Positions 25,710 through 34,098 of a DNA stretch of 64,000 nt are shown piece after piece (the stretch's first letter is position 1; each line of letters begins with the position of its first letter). The stretch comes from Lachnospiraceae bacterium MD335. Its GTDB lineage: Bacteria > Bacillota > Clostridia > Lachnospirales > Lachnospiraceae. The stretch lies in the NCBI GenBank assembly GCA_000403335.2, contig KE159631.1, forward strand, positions 149,110-213,109, in the 5' to 3' direction. The position numbers were made by a program, and so were the translations under genes. Under the pieces are notes generated by a model. That model was not told the origin of the DNA and searched no databases. It saw nothing but the letters and a program-made list of their open reading frames with translations.

Positions 25710-25961
25710 TTAACCACCAACATGTTCTTTGTGGTACCGGATAAAGTCCTCCTTTGAAAATTCCGGCAGATGTCCGTATTCTTCTAAAATCAGTTTGATC
25801 AATGCAACGGTTCTTGCCTGAGTGTTGATGCTTTTTGCAGGATTAAATTCGATATCCGTAAAATAATTGTAGTTTGTAATCGCATGGATTTGCGCTTTTG
25901 TAAGGGATTGTTTTACGGCGGCGATATAGATGTAATTTAACTTGTGCAATTTCTGTATCAT
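25710..25961 (-). CDS. Hypothetical protein (83 aa)
   Basis: Not recognised. A small, mostly helical protein with the central segment AITNYNYFTDIEFNPAKSINTQARTVALIKLILEEYG. It starts 12 bp after the stop of the gene at 25974 with no clear ribosome site, so translation may depend on the upstream gene. It is convergent with the GHKL kinase gene. Together with its upstream partner it forms a small two-gene unit beside a decayed restriction locus. Confidence 0.5.
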   Translation of the reverse strand: MIQKLHKLNYIYIAAVKQSLTKAQIHAITNYNYFTDIEFNPAKSINTQARTVALIKLILEEYGHLPEFSKEDFIRYHKEHVGG

Positions 25962-25973
25962 CCGAACGATGCT

Positions 25974-26258
25974 TCAGGGTTCTAATTCGGAAATGATATC
26001 TTGAATTTCAAGTGCGGCGTCCTCTACGCGAAGTGCGGTTTTTTCACTCAAAAATCGATTTCCACCTGCTAAATCGTCAATCAGATTAAAAATAGATACT
26101 GCGTCGGCGACAGGGATGGAGCCGTTTGTTTTCCATTCGGATAAATGTTTGTTTAGGTAGTCTGTAATGTCTGCAAAGAGTTGCTCATTGAACGTGTTGT
26201 TGCAGCGCAATTCTATCAATAAACCGTTTTCGCCTTGGACCATATCAGGGAAATTCAT
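25974..26258 (-). CDS. Hypothetical protein (94 aa)
   Basis: Not recognised. An acidic helical protein beginning MNFPDMVQGENGLLIELRCN with a GGAGG site 7 nt upstream, which makes the start firm. It is the first gene of a two-gene unit with 25710-25961. A toxin-antitoxin or other accessory role is possible from size and neighbourhood but no family feature supports it. Confidence 0.6.
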   Translation of the reverse strand: MNFPDMVQGENGLLIELRCNNTFNEQLFADITDYLNKHLSEWKTNGSIPVADAVSIFNLIDDLAGGNRFLSEKTALRVEDAALEIQDIISELEP

Positions 26259-26433
26259 TTTGCTGCCTCCGTTTGTGGGATTTGAAGTCTTTTTTTATTA
26301 TAGGATAGTCGGGTGGTGTTTACAATGGGGAGTTGGGAGGTTTATACAATTTTAAGGAGAACTTAAATGACAATTTGGATATTTAGTAGTAAAATTAGTT
26401 TGGAAGATTGTGCGGAAACCGAGAAGGGGAGCA

Positions 26434-27546
26434 ATGAATAATTCGTCTGTCACAATGAACAATATTCTTATGGAAAATTATAAGAATACGAACAACATTA
26501 CAAATGATATAGGTGAGATTATTCTTACGGCACAACAGACTGCATATAGGGCAGTCGATACAATTCTGTTACAAAGAAACTGGTTGATTGGTAAATGGAT
26601 TGCGGAAGAGGAGTTAGACGGAAAAAGAAGATCCGAAATATATGGTGTAGAAATAATCAAAAAATTGTCAAAGGAATTAACGGAAAAATACGGATAAGGC
26701 TATACGAAAACCAATTTATATAGTTTTTATACATTTTATAAAGAATATAAAGACATTTTCCACCCTGCGAGTGGAAAATCCGGTATGGTGTTATCTTGGA
26801 CACATTATAGAATACTGCTTCAAGTACATGATTTAAAAGCCCGCACTTGGTACGAAAAGGAAGCGTATGAGCAGACTTGGAGTACGAAAACCTTACAAAG
26901 AAATATTAATACGCAGTATTATTACCGTCTACTGCAGTCGCGGAATAAAAGTGCAGTAGAAGCTGAGATGAAAGAAAAAACTATAAATTATCAGAATGAT
27001 AAGCTGGAGTTTGTGAAGAATCCGGTTATTACTGAATTCATGGGGCTGTCTTCCAATACAGACATGACAGAAAGTGATTTAGAGACAGCAATTCTGAACA
27101 ATCTTCAAAAATTTCTAATGGAGCTTGGAAAAGGATATGCTTTTGTGGCAAGACAACAGCATGTTCATACAGAGAAAGAACATTATTATATTGATTTGGT
27201 ATTTTATAATTATATTTTGAAATGTTTTGTGCTTATCGACTTAAAGACAAATAAGATTACGCATCAGGATATAGGGCAGATGGACATGTATGTCCGCATG
27301 TATGATGAATTGAAAAAAAGAGATGACGATAATCCGACAATCGGGATTGTACTTTGTGAAGAAACGGACGAGGATATTGCGAGATATTCTATTCTTCATG
27401 GAAATGAACAGTTATTTGCCTCCAAATATAAATTATATCTACCAGATGAAGATGAGCTGAGACGGGAAATTAGCAGACAGAAAGCAATTTTCCAGTTGCA
27501 GCAAAAGGAGAAAGCAGCTTTGAAGGAGGCTGATGCAGATGAGTAG
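26434..27546 (+). pseudogene. DUF1016 / YhcG-type PD-(D/E)XK nuclease gene with an in-frame stop
   Basis: The frame encodes an N-terminal DUF1016 domain (residues 1-87, ending ELTEKYG), a single TAA at 26695-26697, and then continues in the same frame with GYTKTNLYSFYTFYKEYKDIFHPASGKSG...LSWTHYRILLQVHDLKARTWYEKEAYEQTWSTKTLQRNINTQYYYRLLQS. It ends with the nuclease part, including YYIDLVFYNYILKCFVLIDLKTNKI. One base change would restore a full-length protein of about 370 aa. The DUF1016 family is often found inside type I restriction loci, and hsdS and hsdM stubs follow here. The start at 26434 has GGGGAG upstream. It is best read as a recently broken gene. Read-through or re-initiation at an internal start cannot be ruled out. 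Confidence 0.82.
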
Positions 27547-27592
27547 GTTAGAAGAGGTGATACAGGAACGGAACAAAACACAAAATTGGTAG
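27539..27592 (+). pseudogene. 5' stub of a type I restriction specificity gene (hsdS)
   Basis: The ATG overlaps the end of the DUF1016 gene. It reads MSRLEEVIQERNKTQNW and then a stop. The first ten residues match the usual start of HsdS proteins in Firmicutes (MSRLEELI...), and the position after a DUF1016 gene is typical. The rest of the gene is missing. The call rests on a short match plus context. Confidence 0.45.
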
Positions 27593-27675
27593 AGAATACA
27601 ACGCTTTCGTAATATGATATGAACTATATTGGGCGTAAACGACACACGATTTAAAAGCCGGAGGAGGACATAAGA

Positions 27676-27849
27676 GTGGCAGTAAAAACAAAGACAAAAG
27701 AGGTTTCGATGGAAGAGGCTTTGTGGAAGTCGGCGGATAAGCTGAGAGGTTCGGTTGAACCGTCTGAGTATAAGCATGTGGTATTAAGTTTGTTTTTCCT
27801 AAAATTTGCCAGTGATAAATTCGAAGCGCAGAGGGCGAAAATCATTGCT
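27676..27849 (+). pseudogene. 5' fragment of a type I restriction methyltransferase gene (hsdM)
   Basis: A GGAGGA site precedes a GTG start. The first 58 codons read VAVKTKTKEVSMEEALWKSA, DKLRGSVEPSEYKHVVLSLF and FLKFASDKFEAQRAKIIAD, the N-terminal helical region of HsdM. The methyltransferase domain is absent: the frame runs directly into an unrelated ATP-binding regulator relic at about 27850. This is a deletion junction. Confidence 0.75.
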
Positions 27850-28440
27850 GACAGTATGGAGAAATTTGTGGATAAGACGGTTGATTTAGTTTATACGAAA
27901 TATATGAAGGCGTTGATTTTTTATGAGGGTATTCAGAGAGTGGAGCAGTTTATGTTTCATTAAGATGCGTTTCGTGAAATTTTGTTAAACGCGATTGCTC
28001 ATAAGGATTATAGTAGCTGCAATCCTATTCAAATCAGTGTATATGAAGATAAAATATATATTTGGAATGATGGTGAAATGCCGTCGGAATTAGATTCGAC
28101 TGATAAGCTGTTTATGAAACATTCTTCCAAGCCTTATAATCCCAAATTGGCGGGTGTTTTCTTTAAAAGCGGAATGATTGAAGCATGGGGACGAGGATTT
28201 GATAAGATTAAGGAAGCCTGTGCAAAGTATGATGGTCCGCTGCCGGAATATGCGATAAGCGCGTCGGGGATTATGGTGCTTTGTAAGGCGTGTGATAAGT
28301 ATTTGGAATTATTGAGAGATGATGGTTATCATGACCAAAATGGTTATGATGTGGTCATGATAAAAGCGATAGAAGCTTATTATCGTAAAAATATCTTGAA
28401 CAGGATAGGTATTTACGCAAACGTACAGAAAAGAAAAAAT
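27850..28440 (+). pseudogene. Relic of an AlbA_2-type ATP-binding regulator
   Basis: The translation reads SMEKFVDKTVDLVYTKYMKALIFYEGIQRVEQFMFH, a TAA at 27961-27963, and then in the same frame DAFREILLNAIAHKDYSSCNPIQISVYEDKIYIWNDGEMP...FFKSGMIEAWGRGFDKIKEACAKYDGPLPEY. This is the ATPase-like middle and end of AlbA_2-type putative DNA-binding proteins (N box LNAIAHKDY). The N-terminal AlbA_2 part is missing, a stop interrupts it, and the tail after about 28300 loses similarity. Non-functional. Confidence 0.72.
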
Positions 28441-28474
28441 TGTGAAACAAATAACAAACAAAAGGAGAAAAACA

Positions 28475-28948
28475 ATGACACAAGAAGAGAAAAAAGAGGT
28501 TTTAATGAAGTTAGGACTAACCGAGGAACAGGCAGAGTGGTATCTGCAATACGATAACGACATTTGGGCGGTGGTTCCGACGTTTCGCTTATTAAAACCC
28601 TTGAACGACAGTTTGACATTTTACGAAGGTGGGTATCGAAAATGGTTAGAGAAGCAGCACGCGGAGGGTATGCTTGAAAAGCGGGATCCGGAGGCGGCTC
28701 AAATGCTTGAGGCGGGCGTTCCTGCAGAGGTTATTGAGCGGTATGCATATAATCTAGTGTTGGAGTGCTATGAGTCGCTGCTGTATCAGTTGGACGACAA
28801 TAGCGGCGCGGAGGTTGATGATGTCTTTTCGGACGAGATTTTTGAAAAGTGCACATACGGTCAGCTTTGCGAGATGGGTACGGACGGTGAGCCGACAGGG
28901 CGATACCTGTTTGAAGTGCATGGCAAGATACCGTTTTCCAATTTGTGA
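28475..28948 (+). CDS. Hypothetical protein (157 aa)
   Basis: Not recognised. An acidic protein, probably cytoplasmic, beginning MTQEEKKEVLMKLGLTEEQAEWYLQYDND, with an AAAGGAG site 9 nt upstream. The N-terminal helix pair resembles UBA-like or short adaptor motifs, but this is only an impression. It starts where the decayed restriction region ends and lies 36 bp upstream of the MoxR gene in the same direction, so it may be co-transcribed with it. Confidence 0.65.
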   Translation: MTQEEKKEVLMKLGLTEEQAEWYLQYDNDIWAVVPTFRLLKPLNDSLTFYEGGYRKWLEKQHAEGMLEKRDPEAAQMLEAGVPAEVIERYAYNLVLECYESLLYQLDDNSGAEVDDVFSDEIFEKCTYGQLCEMGTDGEPTGRYLFEVHGKIPFSNL

Positions 28949-28984
28949 TAACGGGAAGAGAATTTTGAAAGCGGGGGTTTAAAA

Positions 28985-29956
28985 ATGAGCGAATTAGACA
29001 AAAACAGGCTGCAGGATGCGGCGTATATGGCACAGCGGATTGCGGCGTGTGAGGCGGAAATACAAAAAGGCATTATCGGACAGCATGAGGTCATCCGTCA
29101 GGTCATGCTTGCAATGCTGACAGGCGGAAACGTGCTGTTGGAGGGTATGCCGGGACTTGGAAAGACAAGACTGGTCAGCACCATCGGAAAGGTATTCGAC
29201 CTGCCGTTTAAGCGCATTCAGTTTACGCCCGATTTAATGCCGAGCGACGTAACAGGTACGAATATTATTATGAAGGGTGAACAGGGCAGCAGCTTCTCAT
29301 TTGTGCGCGGACCGATTTTTGCCAATTTAATCTTAGCGGACGAAATTAACCGTGCCACGCCGAAAACGCAGTCGGCGCTGCTTGAGGCAATGCAGGAGCA
29401 CACGGTTACGGTGGGCAGCGAAAGCCATACGCTTGACGCGCCGTTTTTTGTGCTTGCGACGCAGAATCCGATTGAAAACGAGGGCACATATCCGCTGCCG
29501 GAGGCGCAGCTTGACCGTTTTATGTTCAAGATTTTGGTTCGTTTTCCGTCAAAAGAGGAACTAAAAGGCATTGTCGGACTGACGGAAGGAGCGCAGCCGC
29601 CTGCGATTGAAAAGCAGATAGACGGTGAGGGACTGCTTGCGGCGCAGGCGTTGGTGAACCAAATCCCGATTGCAGAGGCGGTGATGGACTACCTGTTGGA
29701 GCTTGTCATGGCGACACATGCCCAAAACCCGTATATCCGCGAGGGCGCAAGCCCGAGAGCGGCGCAGGCGTTAATCCGCGCGGCGCGGGCGAAGGCATTT
29801 TTGGAGGGACGGTTTAACGTTTCGTTTCAGGATGTGCAGGAGGCGGCGTATCCTGTGCTGCGCCACCGTATTATTCCGAGCTTCGACGCAGTGAGTGCGG
29901 GGGTGTCGGAAGACGATATTATTAAGCAGATTTTAGATACAAATAAGAATACTTAA
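28985..29956 (+). CDS. MoxR-family AAA ATPase
   Basis: A 323-residue AAA+ ATPase of the MoxR group. Walker A GMPGLGKTR (about 58-66), Walker B ILADEINRATPKTQSALLEAMQE (about 117-139), sensor 1 LATQNPIENEGTYPLPEAQLDRF (about 158-180) and a sensor-2 region SPRAAQALIRAARAKAFLEGR. MoxR proteins are chaperone-like ATPases that act with VWA-domain proteins to assemble or activate complexes. Here the DUF58 gene follows by 17 bp and the VWA protein gene lies beyond an insertion. The start has a G-rich site (GGGGG). Confidence 0.93.
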   Translation: MSELDKNRLQDAAYMAQRIAACEAEIQKGIIGQHEVIRQVMLAMLTGGNVLLEGMPGLGKTRLVSTIGKVFDLPFKRIQFTPDLMPSDVTGTNIIMKGEQGSSFSFVRGPIFANLILADEINRATPKTQSALLEAMQEHTVTVGSESHTLDAPFFVLATQNPIENEGTYPLPEAQLDRFMFKILVRFPSKEELKGIVGLTEGAQPPAIEKQIDGEGLLAAQALVNQIPIAEAVMDYLLELVMATHAQNPYIREGASPRAAQALIRAARAKAFLEGRFNVSFQDVQEAAYPVLRHRIIPSFDAVSAGVSEDDIIKQILDTNKNT

Positions 29957-29973
29957 ACGGAGGCTAGTGCTAT

Positions 29974-30867
29974 ATGAAACTCGACACCGCATTTTTCGAC
30001 AAGTTGTCCCGCCTGCGCTTATCGATGGGGCAAAGAACCTCCATGAACCTGACGGGAAACCGCAAATCCATGCAGAAAGGCACCTCAATGGAATTTTCGG
30101 ATTTCAGGGAATACATGACAGGCGACGACATCCGGCGCATTGACTGGAATGCTTACGGGCGGCTGGACAGGCTCTATGTGAAAGAATATATGGAAGAGAA
30201 AGAGGCGGTTATCTCGATTTTGCTTGACACAAGCGCTTCGATGGATTACGGCGCGAAGAAAAAGAGCGACCTTGCCTGTGCGCTCGCGGCGGCGCTCGCG
30301 TACTTAGGACTGAATAACATGGACCGCGTGTTTATCTATGACATGAAAAATATGCACCAACCATTTATGGCGGGCGGCGGAAAAAGGGCGCTGCCGCGCC
30401 TTGTGGAGTGGCTTTCGCAGTGCACCTTTGACGGGACAGCGGACATTGGTGCGGCGGTCAGGCAGCTCCCCGCGAAAGGGACAGGTATCACCGTGATTAT
30501 CAGCGATTTTTTGCAGGAGGAGTTTGTGCAGGACGACGCGGAGGAGGCGGCATCTGCGGTGACAAGGCTGCTGCGTTTCTTGGCATACAGACGGCAAAAG
30601 AGTGTGCTGCTGCATGTGCTTGCGGGCGAGGAGCTTGCGGTAAACCTTGCGGGCACGAAAAACTTCATAGACATGGAAGAGGAAAGTACGCTGCGCCTGA
30701 CGCTGGACGCGGCGAGCATTCGGGTGTATGAGAAGGCGCTTGGGGAATTTATCGGGCAGTTTAAACACGCGTGCGCCAAAAACGGAGCGTTTTACGCGGT
30801 GTGCAGTACGGAGCAGGACATTTATCAACTGATTTTACAGGATTTAAGGATGCTATATGATGTTTGA
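29974..30867 (+). CDS. DUF58 protein (MoxR partner)
   Basis: A 297-residue DUF58 protein with the hallmark EFSDFREYMTGDDIRRIDWNAYGRLDRLYVKEYMEEKE (about 34-71) followed by a VWA-like fold starting ILLDTSASMDYG (about 77-88). DUF58 proteins accompany MoxR ATPases in envelope-related operons. GGAGG lies about 9 nt upstream of the start. Its last 55 bp are also present, 92% identical within a longer repeat, at 36584, where they no longer belong to a DUF58 gene. This indicates the gene end was duplicated by an insertion event. Confidence 0.9.
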   Translation: MKLDTAFFDKLSRLRLSMGQRTSMNLTGNRKSMQKGTSMEFSDFREYMTGDDIRRIDWNAYGRLDRLYVKEYMEEKEAVISILLDTSASMDYGAKKKSDLACALAAALAYLGLNNMDRVFIYDMKNMHQPFMAGGGKRALPRLVEWLSQCTFDGTADIGAAVRQLPAKGTGITVIISDFLQEEFVQDDAEEAASAVTRLLRFLAYRRQKSVLLHVLAGEELAVNLAGTKNFIDMEEESTLRLTLDAASIRVYEKALGEFIGQFKHACAKNGAFYAVCSTEQDIYQLILQDLRMLYDV

Positions 30868-31018
30868 GAAAATTGTACAGACAGGTATTTGCACATTGCT
30901 GCAAATACCGTGCCAAAGTGCGGTGGCTTTCTGCAAAAATCCATCGCCAAAGGCGATTATGCATGGATTTTTGCCCGCAACAGTGAGCGTAGCGGAGATG
31001 TTGCAGTTTGAGCGTTTA
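30813..31018 (+). repeat. 206-bp direct repeat, left copy (contains a Family I structured repeat)
   Basis: Aligned by eye with 36584-36789 the two are the same length, have no gaps and differ at roughly 17 positions. The first 55 bp are the DUF58 gene end. The rest holds hairpin A, GGTATTTGCA / TGCAAATACC (30884-30893 and 30900-30909), hairpin B, AAAAATCCAT / ATGGATTTTT, and a third stem GCAACA / TGTTGC. The pair bounds a 5.6-kb insertion. Confidence 0.88.
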
Positions 31019-31366
31019 TTATCACTTGTATTTCCGGCATTAGGAACAGCGGGAGTGGAATCATTTCTGCCGGACAGGGAGCTTGCGGATTCGGTACTGC
31101 AGGTAAGTGTCAGTGCAAACAAACAGGTAGTGGAAGAGCTGAGAGGAGATGAAAATATGTGTCAGGCGTTATTGGAGATCATGGAACCGGAGATTAATAA
31201 GATAAAAGAAAATGTCAAGGTGGAGGTAACAAGAGAGGTAACAAGGAAGGGAATCAAAAGTATTGTAACGGTTTTGCGCGACTGCGGACAGGAGGATGCG
31301 GAAATCATAAAGGCGATCGTAAAAGAATACGGGGTGTCTGCGGAACAGGCGGCAGATTATTTATAA
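30857..31366 (+). CDS. Chimeric ORF: repeat-coded N-terminus fused to an Rpn-like tail
   Basis: A 169-codon frame overlapping the DUF58 stop. Residues 1-55 (MMFEKIVQTGICTLLQIP...) are coded by the direct repeat and match the first residues of the VWA protein at 36631. Residues 56-72 may be a decayed piece of the VWA gene. From about residue 90 on (ELRGDENMCQALLEIMEPEINKIKENVKVEVTREV...AEIIKAIVKEYGVSAEQAADYL) it looks like the C-terminal tail of Rpn-type PD-(D/E)XK recombination-promoting nucleases. There is no nuclease domain. Probably a recombination product; whether it is translated is unclear. A terminator follows at 31403. Confidence 0.45.
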   Translation: MMFEKIVQTGICTLLQIPCQSAVAFCKNPSPKAIMHGFLPATVSVAEMLQFERLLSLVFPALGTAGVESFLPDRELADSVLQVSVSANKQVVEELRGDENMCQALLEIMEPEINKIKENVKVEVTREVTRKGIKSIVTVLRDCGQEDAEIIKAIVKEYGVSAEQAADYL

Positions 31367-31402
31367 AATCCATGCATATGCAACAAGGCGGATGGGGACA
31401 GG

Positions 31403-31438
31403 CAGCAGTGAATCTTTAAAAGGTTTGCTGCTGTTTTT
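31403..31438 (+). terminator. Intrinsic terminator
   Basis: Stem CAGCAG / CTGCTG (31403-31408 and 31428-31433), extended inward by wobble and A-T pairs, followed by TTTTT. It would stop transcription from the MoxR-DUF58 genes before the VWA gene, now 5 kb downstream. Confidence 0.75.
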
Positions 31439-31520
31439 ATGCACATGGGCATCCGAATGAAATATGTCAGCAATCAACCACCGCTTAAAAATGCATTTCG
31501 TTTTGATTCTTGATGCAGCT

Positions 31521-31548
31521 TTGATGCACGATTTTGATAAAATATAAA
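31521..31548 (+). promoter_or_regulatory. Possible promoter of the lipoprotein pair
   Basis: TTGATG (31521-31526), a 16-nt spacer and TATAAA (31543-31548), 22 bp before the leader-peptide start. The motif TTGATGCA occurs twice just here (about 31510 and 31521). Confidence 0.45.
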
Positions 31549-31570
31549 AGATGCAAACAGGAGGAATTTT

Positions 31571-31612
31571 ATGTTTTTTTTGAACTGCCAAAGAGAAAAA
31601 GGGATATCATGA
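31571..31612 (+). CDS. 13-residue leader peptide overlapping the next gene
   Basis: An AGGAGGAATTTT site precedes ATG at 31571. The frame reads MFFLNCQREKGIS and stops at TGA 31610-31612. The stop overlaps the ATG of the following gene as ATGA. This is the strongest ribosome site in the region, while the main gene has only AAGGGA, itself inside this mini-frame. Translational coupling through the leader is therefore likely. No attenuator hairpin is seen. Confidence 0.5.
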   Translation: MFFLNCQREKGIS

Positions 31613-34059
31613 AAAATAGAAAATATAAAAACAGAAGATACATTGTGGCAATCGCCGCGATGATTCTGACTGCGTGTATCGTATGGCGGACGATATCACC
31701 GAAAAACGCGCCGGATATTGTCAGAATAGAAGAAAACGCAGACCATAGGACGATATTGGATGATGCGAGAGAACGTATGGCAATACTGAACAACAGCACG
31801 CCATACCAAACCATTCCAATGACCAAAAATAAAGATACATATATAATGCCTGTTGATGCGGAATTAAAACAAACCGACAACACCCTGCACTACGGCGCTC
31901 TTTGCATTACGCTCCTCGACGTAAAGACTGTGCTCCAGCCTGCCTCCGAAACGGACGATAAATCCGCCTGTGTCATTGACCTAGTCGGCGCGGAGCAGAT
32001 AAGGGACATGGACGGCTGCTACGGCACAAGGGGACCATTGCCGCCGCGCCTTTGGCTTTCACATTACGGCGCGTCATATGAAAATGAATGGCAGCTTGCA
32101 AGCTTACTGCTTGACATTCTGCCCGATACCACACTGCGTTTTTGCGACAATACGGGCGACAAGCTTCACTACCTGTTCACCTATGAGAAGCCATACAAAA
32201 ACGGTTACGTACTGGTGTGCGGCAGTGATGTCTGCATTGTGGAGGAGGTTTCAGCGGAGAGCGATTACAGTTTTGACGCACTGCTGAAAGGCGGATGGGT
32301 TCATTGGGATAACACCATGCAGAGGGTTGATACAAGAGATAGGAATGAAGTGTATATTGAAGTCAAAAAATGCAAAACAGAACAGGATGGTACCCTGTTG
32401 GCGGCGCAGACACTCCACACAGACGGTACGCGCAGAATTTCCCTCTATCGGGACGGTCACTTCATGGCTCCGTTTATGGAATATTCCTTTGCAAAATGCC
32501 CTGCGGAAATCGGATTTGAGGACTATAATTTTGACGGGAGCATGGACATGATTGCATTCCCAAAGGAATCTCCGACAACGGTATTGCTTTGGAACACAGA
32601 CAAAAAAACATTTGAGGCAGCGCAAATGCCCGAAGAATTTCCAACCTTTTCTTGGGACTTCGAGTGCTATCCCGAAACAAAAACCATTTGGTCGTACGAT
32701 ACGGATTATGTGGTAAACGCCGACGGTGCGACTTACTGGAACCGATATGACAATACGGAAATGCTTTGGCAGTGGGAAGGGACGACCTTGACAAAAAAGC
32801 GTGAATGTACCGCGCAAGTGCGGGAGGAAGCGGTGCGGATTTGCGCCTATGCATATCATAATGAAGACAAAACCGTTTTGTACGATGAAATTGTCCCCAT
32901 TGCGGAGTGGGAGCAAAACAGCGATACGGTACAGGCATGCTACCGCAAATTCTATGAAAAAGTCCTTCCGGCGAAAAATACAGGAATGCTCCATAAGATA
33001 GACTACAAGGAGGAAGCCATTCCGCAGGGGCTTTTGGACAGCGTTTCAGAAGCCATACTGGAAAGTAAAGAAAACGTGCTTGTGGATACCCTTGGGATTG
33101 GCAAAGAATTAACAAAGGAAAAAGTCCTCGCCATTGCCAAGGATAATCTCTCCCTGCGCTATGATGTCGAATGTGCGGAAGCGGAGGGGGATTACACAAT
33201 GCTTTTGGTTGACGGGGACAACGACGGCATTTCGGATATTGTGGCGGAGATTTATTATGGCGGAACCGGCGGTTATACGGAATATGTTTTTTATCAGGGG
33301 CAGGAGGACGGCACTTTTGAAAAGACGTGTACTTATGATGCCGTACATCAAAACTTTATCTTTATCCGCTATGACGAAAAAAATTATTTATGCCGCAGGC
33401 TTTATGACTACGACACAAAGGAATATAGCGGCATCAGCCTGACATGCTATGTTGACGGCGTGCAGGCGGAGACATGGAATTTGATGTTTGCGCCCAAATC
33501 GTATGATTTTAAAATTACCGAATGTGCATCAAAAAAGTATAGGACGCTGGCGGAGGAAACATTGGAAAATGCCGGAGTTTACAAAGAAAAAATAGATCAA
33601 TACGCCGACATCATCGGCAGTGCGGAGGAAAAATTACCGCTTGGGAAGCACGAGTACCGCTGCGATTTGAACAATGATGACGCATTGGAGCAGTATGAGA
33701 AATCCGTTTGGACACCGAGCAATCTTGCGATGCGGGAATATATCCATTTTTCCGGCAAGGATACGGGAACAGATGCCTCTAGGGATGCAATCCAAGCGGT
33801 TGAAGATGCAATCCAAACGGTAGAAGGATTCCCGATTATGATGTGGGCGGATTTGTATGAAAACAAGACAATCGTTCACGTCATTTCCCGAACGGGGCTA
33901 GAGCACGATGACAACGCAAAAAAGCCGACAGGGCTTGATGACTTTGCAATTACGGCATTCTTAATAGAAGGAACACGCACACAGACCGTATACAAAATAA
34001 CTGCGGACGCAGTGTACACCATACGTGAGGAGTACGATAACAACACTGTTCAACGATAG
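31609..34059 (+). CDS. Membrane-anchored protein with EF-hand-like repeats (paralogue 1)
   Basis: An 816-residue exported protein. The N-terminal signal has a basic start, a hydrophobic core and a lipobox-like LTAC (residues 20-23), so it may be a lipoprotein. The body is beta-rich and contains FG-GAP/EF-hand-like calcium-binding loops: DYNFDGSMD (about 305), DGDNDGISDIVAEIYYGG (about 535) and CDLNNDDALEQ (about 685). It is a clear paralogue of the next gene: both have the segment G.L/FPPR(L/I)WL, similar loops in the same order, and similar ends. No known family name can be given. The pair sits inside the repeat-flanked insertion. The start at 31609 is coupled to the leader peptide. Confidence 0.72.
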   Translation: MKNRKYKNRRYIVAIAAMILTACIVWRTISPKNAPDIVRIEENADHRTILDDARERMAILNNSTPYQTIPMTKNKDTYIMPVDAELKQTDNTLHYGALCITLLDVKTVLQPASETDDKSACVIDLVGAEQIRDMDGCYGTRGPLPPRLWLSHYGASYENEWQLASLLLDILPDTTLRFCDNTGDKLHYLFTYEKPYKNGYVLVCGSDVCIVEEVSAESDYSFDALLKGGWVHWDNTMQRVDTRDRNEVYIEVKKCKTEQDGTLLAAQTLHTDGTRRISLYRDGHFMAPFMEYSFAKCPAEIGFEDYNFDGSMDMIAFPKESPTTVLLWNTDKKTFEAAQMPEEFPTFSWDFECYPETKTIWSYDTDYVVNADGATYWNRYDNTEMLWQWEGTTLTKKRECTAQVREEAVRICAYAYHNEDKTVLYDEIVPIAEWEQNSDTVQACYRKFYEKVLPAKNTGMLHKIDYKEEAIPQGLLDSVSEAILESKENVLVDTLGIGKELTKEKVLAIAKDNLSLRYDVECAEAEGDYTMLLVDGDNDGISDIVAEIYYGGTGGYTEYVFYQGQEDGTFEKTCTYDAVHQNFIFIRYDEKNYLCRRLYDYDTKEYSGISLTCYVDGVQAETWNLMFAPKSYDFKITECASKKYRTLAEETLENAGVYKEKIDQYADIIGSAEEKLPLGKHEYRCDLNNDDALEQYEKSVWTPSNLAMREYIHFSGKDTGTDASRDAIQAVEDAIQTVEGFPIMMWADLYENKTIVHVISRTGLEHDDNAKKPTGLDDFAITAFLIEGTRTQTVYKITADAVYTIREEYDNNTVQR

Positions 34060-34098
34060 AGAAACTGGCAAAAACAGTAGAAGGGAGTACAAACACAG

